From Mesorhizobium loti CJ3sym (GTDB taxonomy: Bacteria; Pseudomonadota; Alphaproteobacteria; Rhizobiales; Rhizobiaceae): 64,000 nt of DNA. The notes under the pieces are model-generated. The model was not told where the DNA came from. It searched no databases and saw nothing but the letters and a program-made list of their open reading frames with translations. Positions 31,741 to 41,229 of the stretch are shown here, piece after piece. Position 1 is the stretch's first letter. Every line of letters begins with the position of its first letter. The stretch is taken from positions 62,001 to 126,000 of the forward strand of contig NZ_AXAL01000013.1 of assembly GCF_000472785.1 (NCBI RefSeq), in the 5' to 3' direction. Both the position numbers and the translations under genes were made by a program.

Positions 31741-33348
31741 TCAGGCGGCCACCTTGATCATGTCCGCCGCCTTTTCGGCAATCATGATGGTCGGCGCATT
31801 GGTGTTGCCGCCGATCAGCGTCGGCATCACCGAGGCATCGACGACCCGCAAGGCTTCAAGCCCATGGACCCGCAATTGCGGATCGACCACCGCCATCTCG
31901 TCGACGCCCATGCGGCAAGAGCCGACCGGGTGATAGACGGTGTCGGCGCGGGCGCGGATATGTCCCATCAAGTCGGCATCGCCTGGCGCCCCGGCGATGT
32001 GCATTTCCTTGTACCGATAGCGCGCCAGCGCCGGAGAGCCCAGCACCTGCCGGGTGAGCTTCACGCCCTTCAGCAACAGCTCGGCATCGCGTTCGTCATC
32101 GAGGAAGCGCGGATCGATACGCGGCGCGGCGAACGGATCGGCGCTGACCAGGCCGACCTCGCCACGTGAGTGCGGCCGCAAGATGCAGACATGGCAGGAG
32201 AAACCAAAGCCATAGTGCAGCGTGCGAGCATGGTTCTCGACCAGGCCGATGATGAACTGCAATTGCAGGTCGGGACGATCGAGCACCGGGTCGGATTTCA
32301 CGAACGCGCCGCTTTCGGCCGCCGGCGAGGCGATAAGTCCGGTGCCATCCCGCCGCCACTGCAGGATATGCCCTAGGAAACCGACCGCGCCGCGCGGGCT
32401 TATGCCAAGCATATCGGTATCCCTGGATTTCCAGCCGACGATGAAATCGAGATGGTCCTGCAAATTCTTGCCGACACCCGGCAATTCGTGGGTGACGGGA
32501 ATGCCGTGCATGGCAAGTTCGGCGGCCGGGCCGATACCGGACAACAGCAGGAGTTGCGGCGAACCGAAGGCGCCGCCACAGAGGATCACCTCGCGCGACG
32601 CCCGCGCCACCGCCTCTCCCTGGCGAGTGCGGTAGCGGATGCCGGTTGCGCGCTTGCCGTCAAGGACGATGCCTGTGGCGTGCGCCCGTGTGATCACGGT
32701 CAGATTGGTCCGCTGCATGACCGGATGGATATAGGCGGCGGCCGCCGAACAGCGCTCGCCATTGCGCGCGCCGCCGGCAAATTGCGTGACCTGGAAATAG
32801 CCGGCGCCCTCTTGCTCAGGCCCGTTGAAATCGTCCGTCATGCGGATCTGGTTTTCCGCGCAGGCCTCGATGAAGGCTTTTGCGATCGGTCGCGGCGAAC
32901 GCTGGTTCGAGACTTTCAGCGGACCGTCGCCGCCATGCAGGGCGTCCGTGCCGCGCTCGTTGCTTTCGGCGCGTCGGAAATAGGGCAGCACCTCGTCCCA
33001 TGACCAGCCGTCACAGCCGAGATCGGCCCATTCGTCATAGTCGCTGCGATGGCCCCTGACATAGAGCATGGCATTGATGGCGCTGGAGCCGCCCAGAGTC
33101 TTGCCGCGCGGCTGATAGCCCTTGCGGCCGCCAAGCCCGTCCTGCGGCACGGTCTCGAAAGCCCAGTTGTTGATCTTCGGCCGACCCGAAAGCATGCCGA
33201 TAATGCCGGCCGGGGCGCGGATCAGCATGTCCCTGCCCTCGCCGCCGGCCTCGATCAGGCAGACGATGACGGATGGGTCTTCGGAAAGCCGAGCGGCAAG
33301 CGCACAGCCAGCGGACCCGCCGCCGGCGATGACATAGTCGAAAGCCAT
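31741..33348 (-). CDS. GMC family FAD-dependent oxidoreductase (choline/alcohol dehydrogenase-like)
   Basis: A 535-residue flavoenzyme. The FAD-binding motif DYVIAGGGSAGCALAARLSE is at the start, and GGSSAINAMLYVRGHRSDYD and GAFGSPQLLLLSGIGPAAEL are the GMC signatures. The C-terminal VYHPVGSCRMGVDEMAVVDP carries the catalytic histidine. It resembles choline dehydrogenase BetA, but no betB or betI is adjacent, so an alcohol dehydrogenase role is equally possible. GAGGAGGAAACC precedes the ATG at 33348; an earlier start at 33393 is unsupported. Confidence 0.9.
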   Translation of the reverse strand: MAFDYVIAGGGSAGCALAARLSEDPSVIVCLIEAGGEGRDMLIRAPAGIIGMLSGRPKINNWAFETVPQDGLGGRKGYQPRGKTLGGSSAINAMLYVRGHRSDYDEWADLGCDGWSWDEVLPYFRRAESNERGTDALHGGDGPLKVSNQRSPRPIAKAFIEACAENQIRMTDDFNGPEQEGAGYFQVTQFAGGARNGERCSAAAAYIHPVMQRTNLTVITRAHATGIVLDGKRATGIRYRTRQGEAVARASREVILCGGAFGSPQLLLLSGIGPAAELAMHGIPVTHELPGVGKNLQDHLDFIVGWKSRDTDMLGISPRGAVGFLGHILQWRRDGTGLIASPAAESGAFVKSDPVLDRPDLQLQFIIGLVENHARTLHYGFGFSCHVCILRPHSRGEVGLVSADPFAAPRIDPRFLDDERDAELLLKGVKLTRQVLGSPALARYRYKEMHIAGAPGDADLMGHIRARADTVYHPVGSCRMGVDEMAVVDPQLRVHGLEALRVVDASVMPTLIGGNTNAPTIMIAEKAADMIKVAA

Positions 33349-33443
33349 GGTTTCCTCCTCGCACCCGGCGGATGTTTCCGTCCGGGCAGCCAAGAGAAGG
33401 CCTGATCAGAGCTGATGTAAAGACGCGCGCAATTACCGCAGCG

Positions 33444-33977
33444 TCAGCTGTTGCGAACGCGCCGCCAAGAGTATTTCGGGCCGTTGGGCTCCGGCACGGC
33501 GGTCGGCTGGTAGTAGAGCCCCAACCCGCCGGTGCGGCCCTCTTCCAGACGCTTCAACAGCACGGGGTTTGAAATCTCGAACTCGTCGAAGCCCAGCCGC
33601 AGCATATGCGGCAACGGGTCGACCAGCACCTGGCCAGTGGCACGAACGGCGCCTTCGAAATGATAGCGGCTGCGCAGCAGTTCAGCCTTGGAGAACGAAC
33701 GCCCGTCGCTGAAGGCCGGAAACACCAGCGCCACCAGCGACAGCTGGTCGAGCAGTTCGGCGATCTTCTCAAGCTGATCACCAGGCTGCAAAACGACTCC
33801 GAGCCGCTCCTTGGCCGAGCGGCGTACCTCCGGATCAAGGTCGAGGAACGCCTGCAGCGGCAGGATGAAGCGGCCATTGCCCGACAGCGCGTCAGCGCTT
33901 TCGGCATGAGCCCACTCATCCTCACGAAAACCCTCCGGGGTCCAGAGCCGGGTCTCCGGTGTCGTCGATTCAGTCAT
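33444..33977 (-). CDS. DUF934 family protein of the sulfite reductase operon
   Basis: A 177-residue protein with FPAFSDGRSFSKAELLRSRY, VDPLPHMLRLGFDEFEISNP and a C-terminal WRRVRNS end. DUF934 (COG3749) genes regularly accompany assimilatory sulfite reductase genes and are predicted to help electron delivery or assembly; the exact role is unproven. It is last in the cysG-DUF2849-cysI-cysH operon. The start at 33977, with TAGGAA upstream, is preferred over 34085. Confidence 0.85.
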   Translation of the reverse strand: MTESTTPETRLWTPEGFREDEWAHAESADALSGNGRFILPLQAFLDLDPEVRRSAKERLGVVLQPGDQLEKIAELLDQLSLVALVFPAFSDGRSFSKAELLRSRYHFEGAVRATGQVLVDPLPHMLRLGFDEFEISNPVLLKRLEEGRTGGLGLYYQPTAVPEPNGPKYSWRRVRNS

Positions 33978-34088
33978 CAGAATTCCTAAAGCCCCAAAAT
34001 CCAAGTCCGCTGAAAGTCCCTCCCGCACAAAACCGGCGGCCTCCGCGTGGAGGTCGCCGTTCGCAGGCCGGCTGAATATCAGCATACC

Positions 34089-34853
34089 CTATAGTGATGC
34101 GTCGGTCAGCGACACTTCCAGTCCCGACAGGTGAATGCCGCACTCGGTCTTGGCATGACCGGCCCAGCGGCCGCTGCGCGCGTCCTCGCCCGGCTGTACC
34201 GGTTGCGTGCACGGGAAGCAGCCGATCGACAGATAGCCATAGGCGACGAGCGGATTTTCGCGCAGCGCATGCGCGCGCATGTAGTCGGCCTGATCCGATG
34301 TCGTCCAGTGCGCCAGCGGGTTGATGCGAATGCGCGCGCCGACCGCCTCGAAAACCGGCAGTGCAGCCCGCGTCGAGGCCTGGAAGCGCTTGCGCCCGGT
34401 GAGCCAGGCACGGAACGGCGCCACGCCACGCGCCAGCGGCTCGACCTTGCGCACGCCGCAGCAGGCGTCGGTGTTGCTTTGGTGCAGACTGCCCGTCGGG
34501 TCGATCCGTTCGAGCGCGGCTTCGTCGGGTTTGATCACTTGGATGTTGGTCAGCCCGAAATCGGCGACCAGCGCGTCGCGGTAGCCGAGCGTCTCTTCGA
34601 AATGCTTGCCGGTGTCGAGGAAGATGACCGGCAGCGACCGGTCGATCTCGGAAATCATGTGCAGCAGCACCGCCGAATCCGCGCCGAAGGACGACACGGC
34701 AGCGATTTCGTCATGAAACAGTTCGCGGGCCGCGCGTTCGATGATCTCGAGCGGCTTCAGATGACCGTAAAGCGCGTCAAGACCCGCCGCCTTGGCGGCG
34801 ACGCCGTCATCGACTTCGGCGATGCGGTCAAGCGGCCTTGGTTTCGCCAGCAT
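34089..34853 (-). CDS. cysH: assimilatory adenylyl-sulfate (APS) reductase
   Basis: A 254-residue enzyme that reduces APS to sulfite. AAVSSFGADSAVLLHMISEI is the PP-loop region. The paired cysteines in DACCGVRKVEPL and the C-x-x-C in IGCFPCTQPV mark a 4Fe-4S APS reductase rather than the iron-free PAPS enzyme. The catalytic cysteine is in TECGIHLSG. The start at 34853 has GGAGG 7 bases upstream and lies inside the end of cysI, overlapping by 26 bases, so translation is coupled. Confidence 0.93.
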   Translation of the reverse strand: MLAKPRPLDRIAEVDDGVAAKAAGLDALYGHLKPLEIIERAARELFHDEIAAVSSFGADSAVLLHMISEIDRSLPVIFLDTGKHFEETLGYRDALVADFGLTNIQVIKPDEAALERIDPTGSLHQSNTDACCGVRKVEPLARGVAPFRAWLTGRKRFQASTRAALPVFEAVGARIRINPLAHWTTSDQADYMRAHALRENPLVAYGYLSIGCFPCTQPVQPGEDARSGRWAGHAKTECGIHLSGLEVSLTDASL

Positions 34854-36498
34854 AGAGCGCCTCCTTGAACGGCGCGGGACCGACACGGCGGTAGGCGTCG
34901 ATGAATCTTTCACTGGGGTTGAGCCGAAGCCCGAGATAAGTTTCGACGATCCGCTCGATGGCGTCGGTGATCTCTTCTGACGAGAAGCCGCGGCCGATGA
35001 TCTCGCCGACCGACGTGTTCTCGTCGGCCGAGCCGCCCAGCGTCACCTGATAGAGCTCGGAGCCTTTCTTCTCAACGCCGAGGATGCCAATGTGACCGAC
35101 ATGGTGGTGGCCGCAGGCATTGATGCAGCCTGAAATCTTCAGCTTCAGTTCGCCGATCTCGCGCTGCCGCTCCAGCGAGGCGAAGCGTTGCGAGATTTCC
35201 TGCGCGATCGGGATCGAGCGTGCCGTCGCCAGCGCGCAATAGTCGAGCCCCGGGCACGCGATGATATCCGATATCAAATTGGAATTGGCCGTCGCCAGCC
35301 CGATGTCGACCAGCGCATCATAGACCGCCTTGAGGTCGGCGCGCGCCACATGCGGCAGGATCAGGTTCTGCTCATGGCTGACGCGCAGCTCGTCGAAGGC
35401 GTATTTTTCGGCAATGTCGGCGACCGCTTCCATCTGGCTGTCGGAAGCATCGCCCGGCACCTCGCCGATGCCCTTGAGCGAGATCGTCACCGCCGCATAA
35501 TCGGGATGGCGATGCGTCACCACATTCTGGTCGAGCCACTCGGAAAAACCCTTGGAATCAAGGCGCGCCAGCTTGATCGCCTGGTCGCCTTCCGGCCGCT
35601 CAGTCAGCGCCGGCGGCGCGAAATAGGTCTCGATGGCGCGGATGTCGGCATCCGGCAGCTTCAGTTCGGCGTCTTTCAGCTCCTGCCACTCGGCCTCGAC
35701 CTGGCGGGTGATTTCCTCGACGCCGGTCTCGTGAACCAGGATCTTGATGCGCGCCTTGTACTTGTTGTCGCGGCGGCCATAGAGGTTGTAAACGCGCAGG
35801 ATCGCCGTGCAGTAGGACAGAAGGTCGGCTTCCGGCAGGAAGTCGCGGATCTTTTTCGCCACCATCGGCGTGCGGCCCTGGCCGCCACCGATATAGACGG
35901 CAAAGCCAAGCTGGCCGGCTGCGTTCTTCTTCAGATGCAGGCCGATGTCATGCGTCTGGATGGCGGCGCGGTCGCGCTCGGCCCCGGTCACCGCGATCTT
36001 AAATTTGCGGGGCAGAAACGAGAATTCCGGATGCACCGAAGACCATTGCCGCAGGATCTCCGCATAGGGGCGCGGATCGGCGGCCTCATCGGCGGCAGCC
36101 CCGGCAAAGTGGTCAGCCGTGACATTGCGGATGCAATTGCCGCTGGTCTGGATGGCGTGCATCTCGACGCTGGCGAGATCAGCCAGGATCGCCGGAATGT
36201 CCGACAGCGCCGGCCAGTTGAACTGGATGTTCTGGCGCGTCGTGAAATGCCCGTAACCCTTGTCATATTTGCGGGCGATGTGGCCAAGCATGCGCAGCTG
36301 CTTGCCGCTCAGCGTGCCGTAGGGCACCGCGATGCGCAGCATGTAGGCGTGCAGTTGCAGGTAGACGCCGTTCATCAGCCGCAGCGGCCGGAACTGGTCC
36401 TCGGTGATCTCGCCGGACAGCCGGCGTTCCACCTGGTCGCTGAACTCGGCGACGCGGGCCTGGACAAAATCGTGGTCGAACTCATCGTAACGGTACAT
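34828..36498 (-). CDS. cysI: ferredoxin-type nitrite/sulfite reductase
   Basis: A 556-residue siroheme and 4Fe-4S enzyme that reduces sulfite to sulfide with six electrons. HFTTRQNIQFNWPALSDIPA in the N-terminal half and IIACPGLDYCALATARSIPI with ISGCINACGHHHVGHIGILG carry the siroheme and cluster ligands. Operon context with cysG and cysH points to sulfite, not nitrite. It follows the DUF2849 gene by 44 bases. Confidence 0.93.
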   Translation of the reverse strand: MYRYDEFDHDFVQARVAEFSDQVERRLSGEITEDQFRPLRLMNGVYLQLHAYMLRIAVPYGTLSGKQLRMLGHIARKYDKGYGHFTTRQNIQFNWPALSDIPAILADLASVEMHAIQTSGNCIRNVTADHFAGAAADEAADPRPYAEILRQWSSVHPEFSFLPRKFKIAVTGAERDRAAIQTHDIGLHLKKNAAGQLGFAVYIGGGQGRTPMVAKKIRDFLPEADLLSYCTAILRVYNLYGRRDNKYKARIKILVHETGVEEITRQVEAEWQELKDAELKLPDADIRAIETYFAPPALTERPEGDQAIKLARLDSKGFSEWLDQNVVTHRHPDYAAVTISLKGIGEVPGDASDSQMEAVADIAEKYAFDELRVSHEQNLILPHVARADLKAVYDALVDIGLATANSNLISDIIACPGLDYCALATARSIPIAQEISQRFASLERQREIGELKLKISGCINACGHHHVGHIGILGVEKKGSELYQVTLGGSADENTSVGEIIGRGFSSEEITDAIERIVETYLGLRLNPSERFIDAYRRVGPAPFKEALYAGETKAA

Positions 36499-36542
36499 GC
36501 TTCGTCTTTCAGGGCGCGTCCGCCCGTTTACTGGTGTCCTGG

Positions 36543-36836
36543 CTACGCCGCCCGCTCGGCCTGCTTGCCGAGATCGCTGCGGATGGTCGGGCCGGCGGCG
36601 CGGATTTTTTCGCGCAACCGCACCGGCTCGACCACACCGTTCACGACGTCCGCATCGATCAGATTGACGTCGACCACTTCATTGTCGGCATAGGCCTTGG
36701 CGCCGATCGCCTCCAGGCGATCCTCGGCTGCCTTGTCATGAGCAAGGTCGGCGTGGTCCACGGTCTCGGCCCAGCCGCCATCGGCATACCAGACGGCGAT
36801 GCCGTCGGTCAGGCGGTTGGCGGTCAATATCTTCAT
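36543..36836 (-). CDS. DUF2849 family protein
   Basis: A 97-residue protein with MKILTANRLTDGIAVWYADG, DNEVVDVNLIDADVVNGVVE and PTIRSDLGKQAERA, matching DUF2849, a small family found between cysG and the sulfite reductase gene in alphaproteobacteria. Its role is unknown. Its ATG overlaps the cysG stop by 4 bases. Confidence 0.87.
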   Translation of the reverse strand: MKILTANRLTDGIAVWYADGGWAETVDHADLAHDKAAEDRLEAIGAKAYADNEVVDVNLIDADVVNGVVEPVRLREKIRAAGPTIRSDLGKQAERAA

Positions 36837-38284
36837 TCTTCGACCTCTGCTGCGGCCGCTTTGGCGGCGCTTTCATGCCTGTGTGCCGCCAGCGGCTCGG
36901 ACCGTTCAAAATTGGCGCCGGCAACGGCATCGCCGATGATGGTCATGACCGGTCCGGAAAGATCGGCGCGCTCTTCCAGCGACGGCAGGTCGGCCAGCGT
37001 GCCGTGGAAACGGCGCCGGTTGGCAAGGCTGGCATTCTCGACCACGGCGACCGCCGTGTCCGGCGACAGGCCGGCCTCGATCAGCCGGCCGGCGACCTCG
37101 GCCGCGACCGAACGGCCCATATAGACGGCGACAGTGGCGCCGGAAATCGCAAGCCTGGCCCAGTCCGGCAATGAATTGCCCTTGAGGTCATGGCCGGTGG
37201 TGAAGACCATCGACGACGACACACCACGCAAGGTCAGCGGCAGTTCGAAATCGGCAGCGGCGGCAAAAGCCGCGGTGACGCCTGGAACCACCTCATAGGC
37301 AATCCCGGCATCGCGCAGCGCCGCCATCTCCTCGCCGGCCCGGCCGAACACCAGCGGATCGCCCGACTTCAGCCGCACCACGCGCTTGCCCTGTCGGCCG
37401 AGTTCAACCAGCAGCGCGTTGATCTCCGCCTGGCTCTTGGTATGGCAGCCCTTGCGTTTGCCGACCGGTAGACGCTCGGCATCGCGGCGGCCCATGGCAA
37501 CGACCGCCTCAGGAACCAGCGCGTCATGGACGATGACATCGGCTTCCATCAGCAGGCGATGCGCCCGCAGCGTCAGAAGATCCTCGGCTCCCGGACCCGC
37601 GCCGACCAGCGCGATGTGGCCCACAGCCGGCGCGTTCGACAGCAGAAGATCCACAGCTGCGTCATGCGCCTGCGACAGCTGGCCGGCTTCCACCGCATGA
37701 GCCGGTGCACCCTGGAAAAAACTGCTCCAGAACCGGCGGCGGGCATTGCCTTTCGGCAGCAATTTCTCGGCCGCACCGCGCAACGAAGCGGCAAGCGTTG
37801 CCAGCGACCCGAGCGACGGCGACAGCATCTGGTCGATCCGGCTGCGCAACATCTGGGCAAGCACCGGGCCGGCGCCTTCGGTTCCAATGGCGATGGCGAC
37901 CGGCGCGCGATTGACCAGCGCCGGGGTGAAGAAATCGCAGAGCTCGGGCCGGTCGACAGCATTGACCGGAATGCTCAAGCGGCGCGCATCCGCTGCGACG
38001 CTGCGGTCGAGCGCCTCATCGCCGCTGGCAGCAAACACCATGATTGCGCCGTCGAGCTGTGAGGCATCATAAGCGGCTGCAATATGGCTGGCGCCAGACT
38101 GAGCAATGAAAGCCAACAGCTCCGGTTCGACATTTTCGGCGATGATGCGCAGGACCGCGTTCGACTGTCCGATCAGCCGCGCCTTGGCGAGCGCCTCATC
38201 GCCGCCACCAACGATGGCCACGACTTCGCCCTCGACCCGCATGAAGACGGGAAAGGCATTGAGCTTGGGGGTGACGTGCGACAT
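36833..38284 (-). CDS. cysG: siroheme synthase (bifunctional)
   Basis: A 483-residue enzyme that makes siroheme, the cysI cofactor. The N-terminal part (LNAFPVFMRVEGEVVAIVGG) is precorrin-2 dehydrogenase and ferrochelatase. The C-terminal part is uroporphyrinogen III methyltransferase with VGAGPGAEDLLTLRAHRLLM, ADVIVHDALVPEAVVAMGRR and RLKSGDPLVFGRAGEE. The start at 38284 matches the family; a longer frame to 38392 has no homology. First gene of the sulfur operon. Confidence 0.94.
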   Translation of the reverse strand: MSHVTPKLNAFPVFMRVEGEVVAIVGGGDEALAKARLIGQSNAVLRIIAENVEPELLAFIAQSGASHIAAAYDASQLDGAIMVFAASGDEALDRSVAADARRLSIPVNAVDRPELCDFFTPALVNRAPVAIAIGTEGAGPVLAQMLRSRIDQMLSPSLGSLATLAASLRGAAEKLLPKGNARRRFWSSFFQGAPAHAVEAGQLSQAHDAAVDLLLSNAPAVGHIALVGAGPGAEDLLTLRAHRLLMEADVIVHDALVPEAVVAMGRRDAERLPVGKRKGCHTKSQAEINALLVELGRQGKRVVRLKSGDPLVFGRAGEEMAALRDAGIAYEVVPGVTAAFAAAADFELPLTLRGVSSSMVFTTGHDLKGNSLPDWARLAISGATVAVYMGRSVAAEVAGRLIEAGLSPDTAVAVVENASLANRRRFHGTLADLPSLEERADLSGPVMTIIGDAVAGANFERSEPLAAHRHESAAKAAAAEVEE

Positions 38285-38710
38285 GGCGGCGAGCGGAATC
38301 CTGAACAGGATTGCAGTTTTACGCCCGGACGCGAAAAACCAGAAGCAAAGCACTCGCGCATCCCGTGATGGCAGGCAATCGCTTTTTCGCAACCGTGAAA
38401 GGCAGGAGAAAAATATTCCACATCAAAGCGGGAAGCGGATTCAAGCCGCTGTCGCAGGCCTTGATTTCTCCTCCTTTTAACGCGGCAAGAGAAATGCCGC
38501 AAAACAGTTTTTTCTAAATTCTACCTTTTTAGTAGATTAAAGCTACCTCCCGCGAAGAGTGTCGTCTCGCTTGGAATGGCGAGTGGCCGGCACGATCTTT
38601 TTGGTTGGAACATTACCGCTTCAGGGCGCGTTCCCCATCCGTCGATAACCAGAAAATCAAGCATCAGGGCGCACGCAAGCGCCCAGGATGCGGAAAAGGA
38701 GCCCGCCATT
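38285..38710. other. 426-base divergent regulatory region between cysG and the host-attachment gene
   Basis: No gene is supported here. The centre (about 38500-38545) is AT-rich with TTTTTTCTAAATT and GTAGATTAAAG and includes a TCTAC/GTAGA dyad. The region must carry promoters for the sulfur operon (minus) and the host-attachment protein gene (plus). Confidence 0.5.
38520..38536. promoter_or_regulatory. TCTAC-N7-GTAGA dyad in the sulfur operon control region
   Basis: TCTAC (38520-38524) and GTAGA (38532-38536) are perfect arms separated by CTTTTTA, set in the only AT-rich part of the region. A transcription factor site, perhaps for sulfur control of cysG, is a fair guess. The regulator is not identified. 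Confidence 0.4.
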
Positions 38711-39157
38711 ATGAGCATCAATTTGAAGCACGGTATCTGGGTCATGGTGGCCGACGGCGAAAAGGCGCTTTTCCTGAAAAATGCCGGCGACAATCTGCAC
38801 CCCAATCTCGAAGTCGTGCACCGGATGGAACAGGACAATCCGCCTACCCGCGAGCAAGGCACCGACAGCCCGGGCCGGCACAATGACGGGCCGTCTGTGC
38901 ACCGCAGCGCGGTTGAGGACACCGACTGGCACCGCATCGGCAAGGAACGTTTCGCCGACGAGATTGCCGCGCGGCTCTACAAGCTTGCGCATAGCGGCGA
39001 GTTCAACGACATCGTGCTTGTCGCACCGCCATTGGTGCTCGGAACGATGCGCAAGAAACTGCACAAGGAGGTCCAGAACAAGGTCACGGCCGAGATCCCC
39101 AAGACGTTGACCAATCATGCTTTGTTCGAGATCGAGGCGTTGCTGAAGGCGGCTTGA
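38711..39157 (+). CDS. host attachment family protein
   Basis: A 148-residue protein of the family named for attachment to host cells (Pfam Host_attach). IWVMVADGEKALFLKNAGDN, RIGKERFADEIAARLYKLAH and DIVLVAPPLVLGTMRKKLHK are its blocks. The fold resembles archaeal eRF1-like domains, and the name comes from an Agrobacterium phenotype, so adhesion is not proven. AAGGAG lies 9 bases before the ATG at 38711. No signal peptide is present. Confidence 0.87.
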   Translation: MSINLKHGIWVMVADGEKALFLKNAGDNLHPNLEVVHRMEQDNPPTREQGTDSPGRHNDGPSVHRSAVEDTDWHRIGKERFADEIAARLYKLAHSGEFNDIVLVAPPLVLGTMRKKLHKEVQNKVTAEIPKTLTNHALFEIEALLKAA

Positions 39158-39378
39158 TATCAGGCTGATCGCCGCCGATCGAGACGCTGCGCCCTCGTGA
39201 AAGACTTGAAATAGGGCCGGCGTTTCACAACCGCCGGTCAGGTATTAGCGGCCTCACCATCGATTTTCGCACCCCTGCGGGTTGCGTCACCGTTACCCCT
39301 TCCACCATATTGCAAATGAGCGGCGGCTTCGGGCGGCGCACATCCAGCATCGCTACTTTGAAAGGCGCTCCATAGACA

Positions 39379-41157
39379 ATGCCGCATGACACGCCCCTTA
39401 TCGCCACCATCGTCGCCGGTCTGGGGCTGGCTTTCGTCTTCGGCGCTCTCGCCAATCGCTTCCGTATTCCGCCGCTGGTCGGGTATCTCGTAGCCGGTGT
39501 GCTGGTCGGGCCGAACACGCCCGGTTTCGTCGCCGATGCCGGCCTTGCCAACGAACTGGCCGAGATCGGCGTCATCCTGCTGATGTTCGGCGTCGGCCTG
39601 CATTTCTCGCTGAAGGACCTGCTGTCGGTCCGCGCCATCGCCGTGCCCGGTGCGATCGTCCAGATCGGCTTTGCCACCGCACTCGGTGCCGGGCTTGCCT
39701 GGATGCTCGGCTGGTCGATGGGTGCAGGGCTGGTCTTCGGCCTGGCGCTGTCGGTGGCTTCCACCGTCGTGCTGCTGCGGGCCTTGCAGGAACGCCGTAT
39801 GATCGAGACCGAGCGCGGCCGCATCGCCGTCGGCTGGCTGATCGTCGAGGACCTGGCCATGGTGCTGGCGCTGGTGCTGCTGCCGGCGCTTGCCGGCGTG
39901 CTCGGCGGCCAGGAACAGGCTGATGCCCATGCCAGCGGCCTGCTGTCGCTGCCTGCCAGCTACGGCATCTGGGGCGTCGTCGGTGTCACGTTGGCCAAGG
40001 TCGCTGCCTTCGTCATCGTCATGCTTGTGGTCGGCCGCAGGGTCATCCCGTGGATCCTGCACTATGTCGCCCATACCGGCTCGCGTGAACTGTTCAGGCT
40101 GGCGGTGCTGGCAATCGCGCTCGGCGTCGCCTTCGGCGCGGCAAAGCTGTTCGGCGTATCGCTGGCGCTAGGCGCCTTCTTCGCCGGCATGATCATGAGT
40201 GAGTCCGAACTCAGCCATCGCGCCGCGGAAGAGTCGCTGCCGCTGCGCGACGCCTTCTCGGTGCTGTTCTTTGTCTCGGTCGGCATGCTGTTCGATCCGT
40301 TCAGCCTGCTCAGCAACGGCCTGCCGATCCTGGCGACGCTCGCCATCATCATTATCGGCAAGTCGTTGGCGGCCTTCGTCATCGTCATCGCCTTCGGCTA
40401 TCCCCTGGCCACGGCCTTGGTGATCTCCGCAAGCCTTGCCCAGATCGGCGAATTCTCCTTCATCCTGGCCGAGCTCGGCGTCGGGTTGAAACTGTTGCCT
40501 GAACAGGGCCGCGACCTGATCCTGGCCGGCGCCATCCTGTCGATCGTGCTCAACCCGCTGATGTTCCTGGTCATCGACTGGATGAAGCCGTGGCTCGAGG
40601 CCCGTGCCGCCCGCAAGGCGCCTGCAATGGAGGCAAAGCCGATCGGACCGGCGACGGAACCGGGACAGGTTGTGTCGGTGGCGGCGGCAGCCAAGGGGGG
40701 AGATGGTCCGCCGCCCAGGACTGAACTTACCAACCATGCGATCCTGATCGGCTATGGCCGCGTCGGTAACCTCGTCGGCGCGGCGCTTAAAAAGGCCGCT
40801 CTGCCCTTCCTTGTCATCGAGGACGCCGACAAGACGCTGGCGAAGCTGAAAGCGGACGGCATCGAGACCGTCTCCGGCAATGCGGCCAACGCCGAAGTGT
40901 TTGCCGCTGCAAATCCCGAAGGCGCCAGGCGTTTGATCCTCGCCATCCCCAATGCCTTCGAGGCCGGCCAGATCGTGCTCAGGGCGCGTGCCGCCAACCC
41001 CGGCATCAACGTCATCGCCCGCGCGCACTCCGATGCAGAAGTCGAGCACCTCAAGGGGCTCGGCGCCGATACGGTCATCATGGGCGAACGCGAGATCGCG
41101 CGCGGGATCGTCGAGGAGGTGCTGGGAAGCGAGGTGGAGCAGACATCGGGATACTGA
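39379..41157 (+). CDS. KefB/YbaL-type monovalent cation:proton antiporter
   Basis: A 592-residue protein with about 12 membrane segments (residues 1-405) of the CPA2 antiporter fold, including VGYLVAGVLVGPNTPGFVAD and ALGAFFAGMIMSESELSHRA. A linker leads to a C-terminal TrkA-N/RCK domain, HAILIGYGRVGNLVGAALKK (Rossmann NAD-binding) to about residue 590. It should exchange potassium or sodium for protons, gated by nucleotide. YbaL-type homologs are common in rhizobia. The start is close to the family N-terminus. Confidence 0.9.
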   Translation: MPHDTPLIATIVAGLGLAFVFGALANRFRIPPLVGYLVAGVLVGPNTPGFVADAGLANELAEIGVILLMFGVGLHFSLKDLLSVRAIAVPGAIVQIGFATALGAGLAWMLGWSMGAGLVFGLALSVASTVVLLRALQERRMIETERGRIAVGWLIVEDLAMVLALVLLPALAGVLGGQEQADAHASGLLSLPASYGIWGVVGVTLAKVAAFVIVMLVVGRRVIPWILHYVAHTGSRELFRLAVLAIALGVAFGAAKLFGVSLALGAFFAGMIMSESELSHRAAEESLPLRDAFSVLFFVSVGMLFDPFSLLSNGLPILATLAIIIIGKSLAAFVIVIAFGYPLATALVISASLAQIGEFSFILAELGVGLKLLPEQGRDLILAGAILSIVLNPLMFLVIDWMKPWLEARAARKAPAMEAKPIGPATEPGQVVSVAAAAKGGDGPPPRTELTNHAILIGYGRVGNLVGAALKKAALPFLVIEDADKTLAKLKADGIETVSGNAANAEVFAAANPEGARRLILAIPNAFEAGQIVLRARAANPGINVIARAHSDAEVEHLKGLGADTVIMGEREIARGIVEEVLGSEVEQTSGY

Positions 41158-41229
41158 GCGGATTGTGGCTACCGGCCTATCCGAACGGCATCCTCTCGAT
41201 CTGCGCTCAAGCTGCGTTCATGAGGGATT

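Noticed and set aside
35188..36693. A 501-codon open frame opposite the sulfite reductase gene
   Set aside because: It is the reverse-strand shadow of cysI, with no motifs, and overlaps the whole real gene.
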